NCBI GenBank assembly: GCA_963726785.1
Contig: CAVSDJ010000007.1
Span: 1,860,001 to 1,924,000 of the forward strand
Origin: DATEKX01 sp963726785
GTDB lineage: Bacteria > Acidobacteriota > Blastocatellia > UBA7656
Length of the DNA: 64,000 bases
Reading direction: 5' to 3'
Shown here: one piece after another, positions 62,636 through 64,000 of the stretch
Layout: every line of letters starts with the position of its first letter
Position numbering within the stretch: the stretch's first letter is position 1
Position numbers and translations under genes: made by a program
Notes under the pieces: model-generated
Told to the model about the DNA's origin: nothing
The model's input: the letters and a program-made list of their open reading frames with translations, nothing else
The model's database searches: none

Positions 62636-64000
62636 GTGTTAGCAAAGAAGGCTGTCATTACATCTGTAGGACTCCAGCGATCATTACCCTTCTCAGAGCA
62701 GGAGAATGGTCACGTGCCAGATCAGTCTCTAGATATCGAGCAAAGTCTTTCTGATTTGCTTAAGCGTGATCTGACATTTAAAGGTGAGAAAACTTCTTAC
62801 GCAAGCCATAACATTCACGCGTTCGCAGCTAAGTTTCCCCCTCAACTACCAAGCACATTCATTCAAGAACTAAGTAGGCCAGGCGAGTATGTGCTTGATC
62901 CTATGTCAGGTTCTGGAACTACGCTCATCGAGGCAGTCTTTGCACATCGGTATGGCATCGGCGTTGATCTTGACCCGCTTGCCTCATTAGTGGCGAAGGT
63001 GAAAAGTACGCCGGTTGATCTGACGCGATGCGTTCGTGCCGGTGAGGAGGTTTTGAAGGAAGCAAGAAAGAGGCTGCGGCCAGCAGATGATAAAACACTT
63101 CTTCGCGTATACTCGCCTAAGGTAGTAGAGTTCTTCCGCTACTGGTTTACTGGTGCAATTACGGATGAGCTTTTTGCCTTGGTGCAAGCAATACAAAAAA
63201 ATGATAATCAACAGATTCAAGCTTTTTTGAAAGTAGTCTTTTCAGCCTGCATCATCACCAAAAGCGGCAGCCTGACTCTGGCGCGCGATCTTGCCCATAG
63301 CCGTCCTCATAAGGATCCAACCAGGCAGATAAAACAGAGTGCCATTGAGGTATTCGCTGATCGTTTAATATCTACCATAGAAGCACTTCACGATATCTCT
63401 GAATCACCCTCACTATCTTGTATGCTTCGAGCCGACATACGCAGCTTGCCACTCGCATCAGATTCGATCCACCTGATTGTAACCTCTCCGCCATATGCAG
63501 CAAACGCTATTGATTATATGCGCGCACATAAATTTTCCCTCATATGGTTTGGATACGATCTAAAGACTTTAAGTTCTCTACGAAGCAAGTACATAGGCTC
63601 AGAACTTCGCCCTAACAGCCTAGAAGTCGCCTCCGCGACTGGAACCAAGATTATTCACAAGTTACAAAAGCTGGAAAAAGGCAGGGCCGCTGTTGTTGCT
63701 CATTACTTCAATGAGATGACGCTATCACTTCTTGAAATCCTTCGTGTCCTCGTGCCTGGCCGGGCAGCGGTTTTAGTGGTTGGGTCCTCTGTGATAAAAG
63801 GCATCGATATTAAGGTTCCAACAGTACTAGCCGAAATTGCCACCACAATTGGATTTCGTGTAGTTGGTGTTGCCAAGCGTGAAATCGTGAGGGATGCCAG
63901 AATGATGCCTATCAGTCACAAGAGTGAGCGCACCGGCATTGAGGCCCGAATGCATGAGGAAGGGGTGATTGGCTTGATAAAACCAACTCAAGGAGAGGCT
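62636..64000 (+). CDS. DNA methyltransferase (N4/N6 type), cut by the window end
   Basis: 455 codons open from a GTG to the end of the window, with no stop. AAGGGG lies before the GTG. Motif I is DPMSGSGTTLIEA (SAM binding) followed by the acidic residue of GVDLDPLAS. Motif IV is TSPPYAANAIDYM (TSPPY). Motif I precedes motif IV, as in beta-class-like or gamma-type orders. TSPPY favours N4-cytosine or N6-adenine methylation. A HAFAAKFPPQLP block precedes motif I. It may belong to a restriction or defence system of element 2 whose other genes lie to the right. Confidence 0.85.
   Translation, partial: MLAKKAVITSVGLQRSLPFSEQENGHVPDQSLDIEQSLSDLLKRDLTFKGEKTSYASHNIHAFAAKFPPQLPSTFIQELSRPGEYVLDPMSGSGTTLIEAVFAHRYGIGVDLDPLASLVAKVKSTPVDLTRCVRAGEEVLKEARKRLRPADDKTLLRVYSPKVVEFFRYWFTGAITDELFALVQAIQKNDNQQIQAFLKVVFSACIITKSGSLTLARDLAHSRPHKDPTRQIKQSAIEVFADRLISTIEALHDISESPSLSCMLRADIRSLPLASDSIHLIVTSPPYAANAIDYMRAHKFSLIWFGYDLKTLSSLRSKYIGSELRPNSLEVASATGTKIIHKLQKLEKGRAAVVAHYFNEMTLSLLEILRVLVPGRAAVLVVGSSVIKGIDIKVPTVLAEIATTIGFRVVGVAKREIVRDARMMPISHKSERTGIEARMHEEGVIGLIKPTQGEA

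Overview
The window looks like the chromosome of an environmental bacterium, most plausibly an acidobacterium of the Blastocatellia type. This is inferred from the left 25 kb: Ser/Thr kinases with N-terminal zinc ribbons and C-terminal SUMF1 or TPR parts, TPR-CHAT proteases, an FHA-ABC exporter and an ECF sigma/anti-sigma pair. No rRNA or other phylogenetic marker is present, so the assignment is tentative. From about 25 kb rightwards the DNA is visibly more AT-rich and full of mobile-element genes.

0.3-18.3 kb, plus strand: a signalling and envelope cluster. In order: sigma factor, zinc-binding anti-sigma factor, secreted protein, PPC-TPR-CHAT protease, FHA-FHA-ABC exporter, zinc-ribbon membrane protein, kinase-SUMF1, PEGA protein, kinase-TPR, membrane-anchored D-aminoacylase, lipoprotein, secreted protein.

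18.2-25.0 kb, minus strand: a three-step operon of an ACP-like/DUF900 hydrolase fusion, a large Gly-rich protein and a second TPR-CHAT protease. The last is split by two apparent frameshifts.

25.3-31.0 kb: a decayed zone. It holds an IS6 transposase remnant, a frameshifted hsdM, a 5'-truncated RecG-like ATP-binding gene, a small HNH-like gene, a gene cut by a complete IS66 element with an 8-bp target duplication, and an XRE regulator.

31.0-64 kb: two related integrative elements in tandem, separated by copies of the 3' half of a tRNA-Met(CAU) gene (31023-31065 and 45321-45363). Two different tyrosine integrases flank the second copy. Each element carries the same backbone: a HerA/TraG-like ATPase divergent from a small HNH-like protein and a DUF2958 protein. 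Element 1 adds a GAF-like/APH-like kinase divergent from a TPR-HTH protein, Crp and XRE regulators, an IS630 insertion and a phage-like NinG/HNH cluster. Element 2 adds a TIR protein followed by a PIN-like/TPR protein, several regulators, a relaxase remnant beside a hairpin-rich region, a LamG-NlpC/P60 secreted protein, a DUF932 protein and a DNA methyltransferase that runs off the window. The unsplit tRNA-Met is predicted to lie to the right of the window.

The best candidates for undescribed biology are the tandem elements with their shared backbone, and their two cargo pairs (GAF/APH kinase with TPR-HTH; TIR with PIN-like/TPR), which look like anti-phage or conflict systems.
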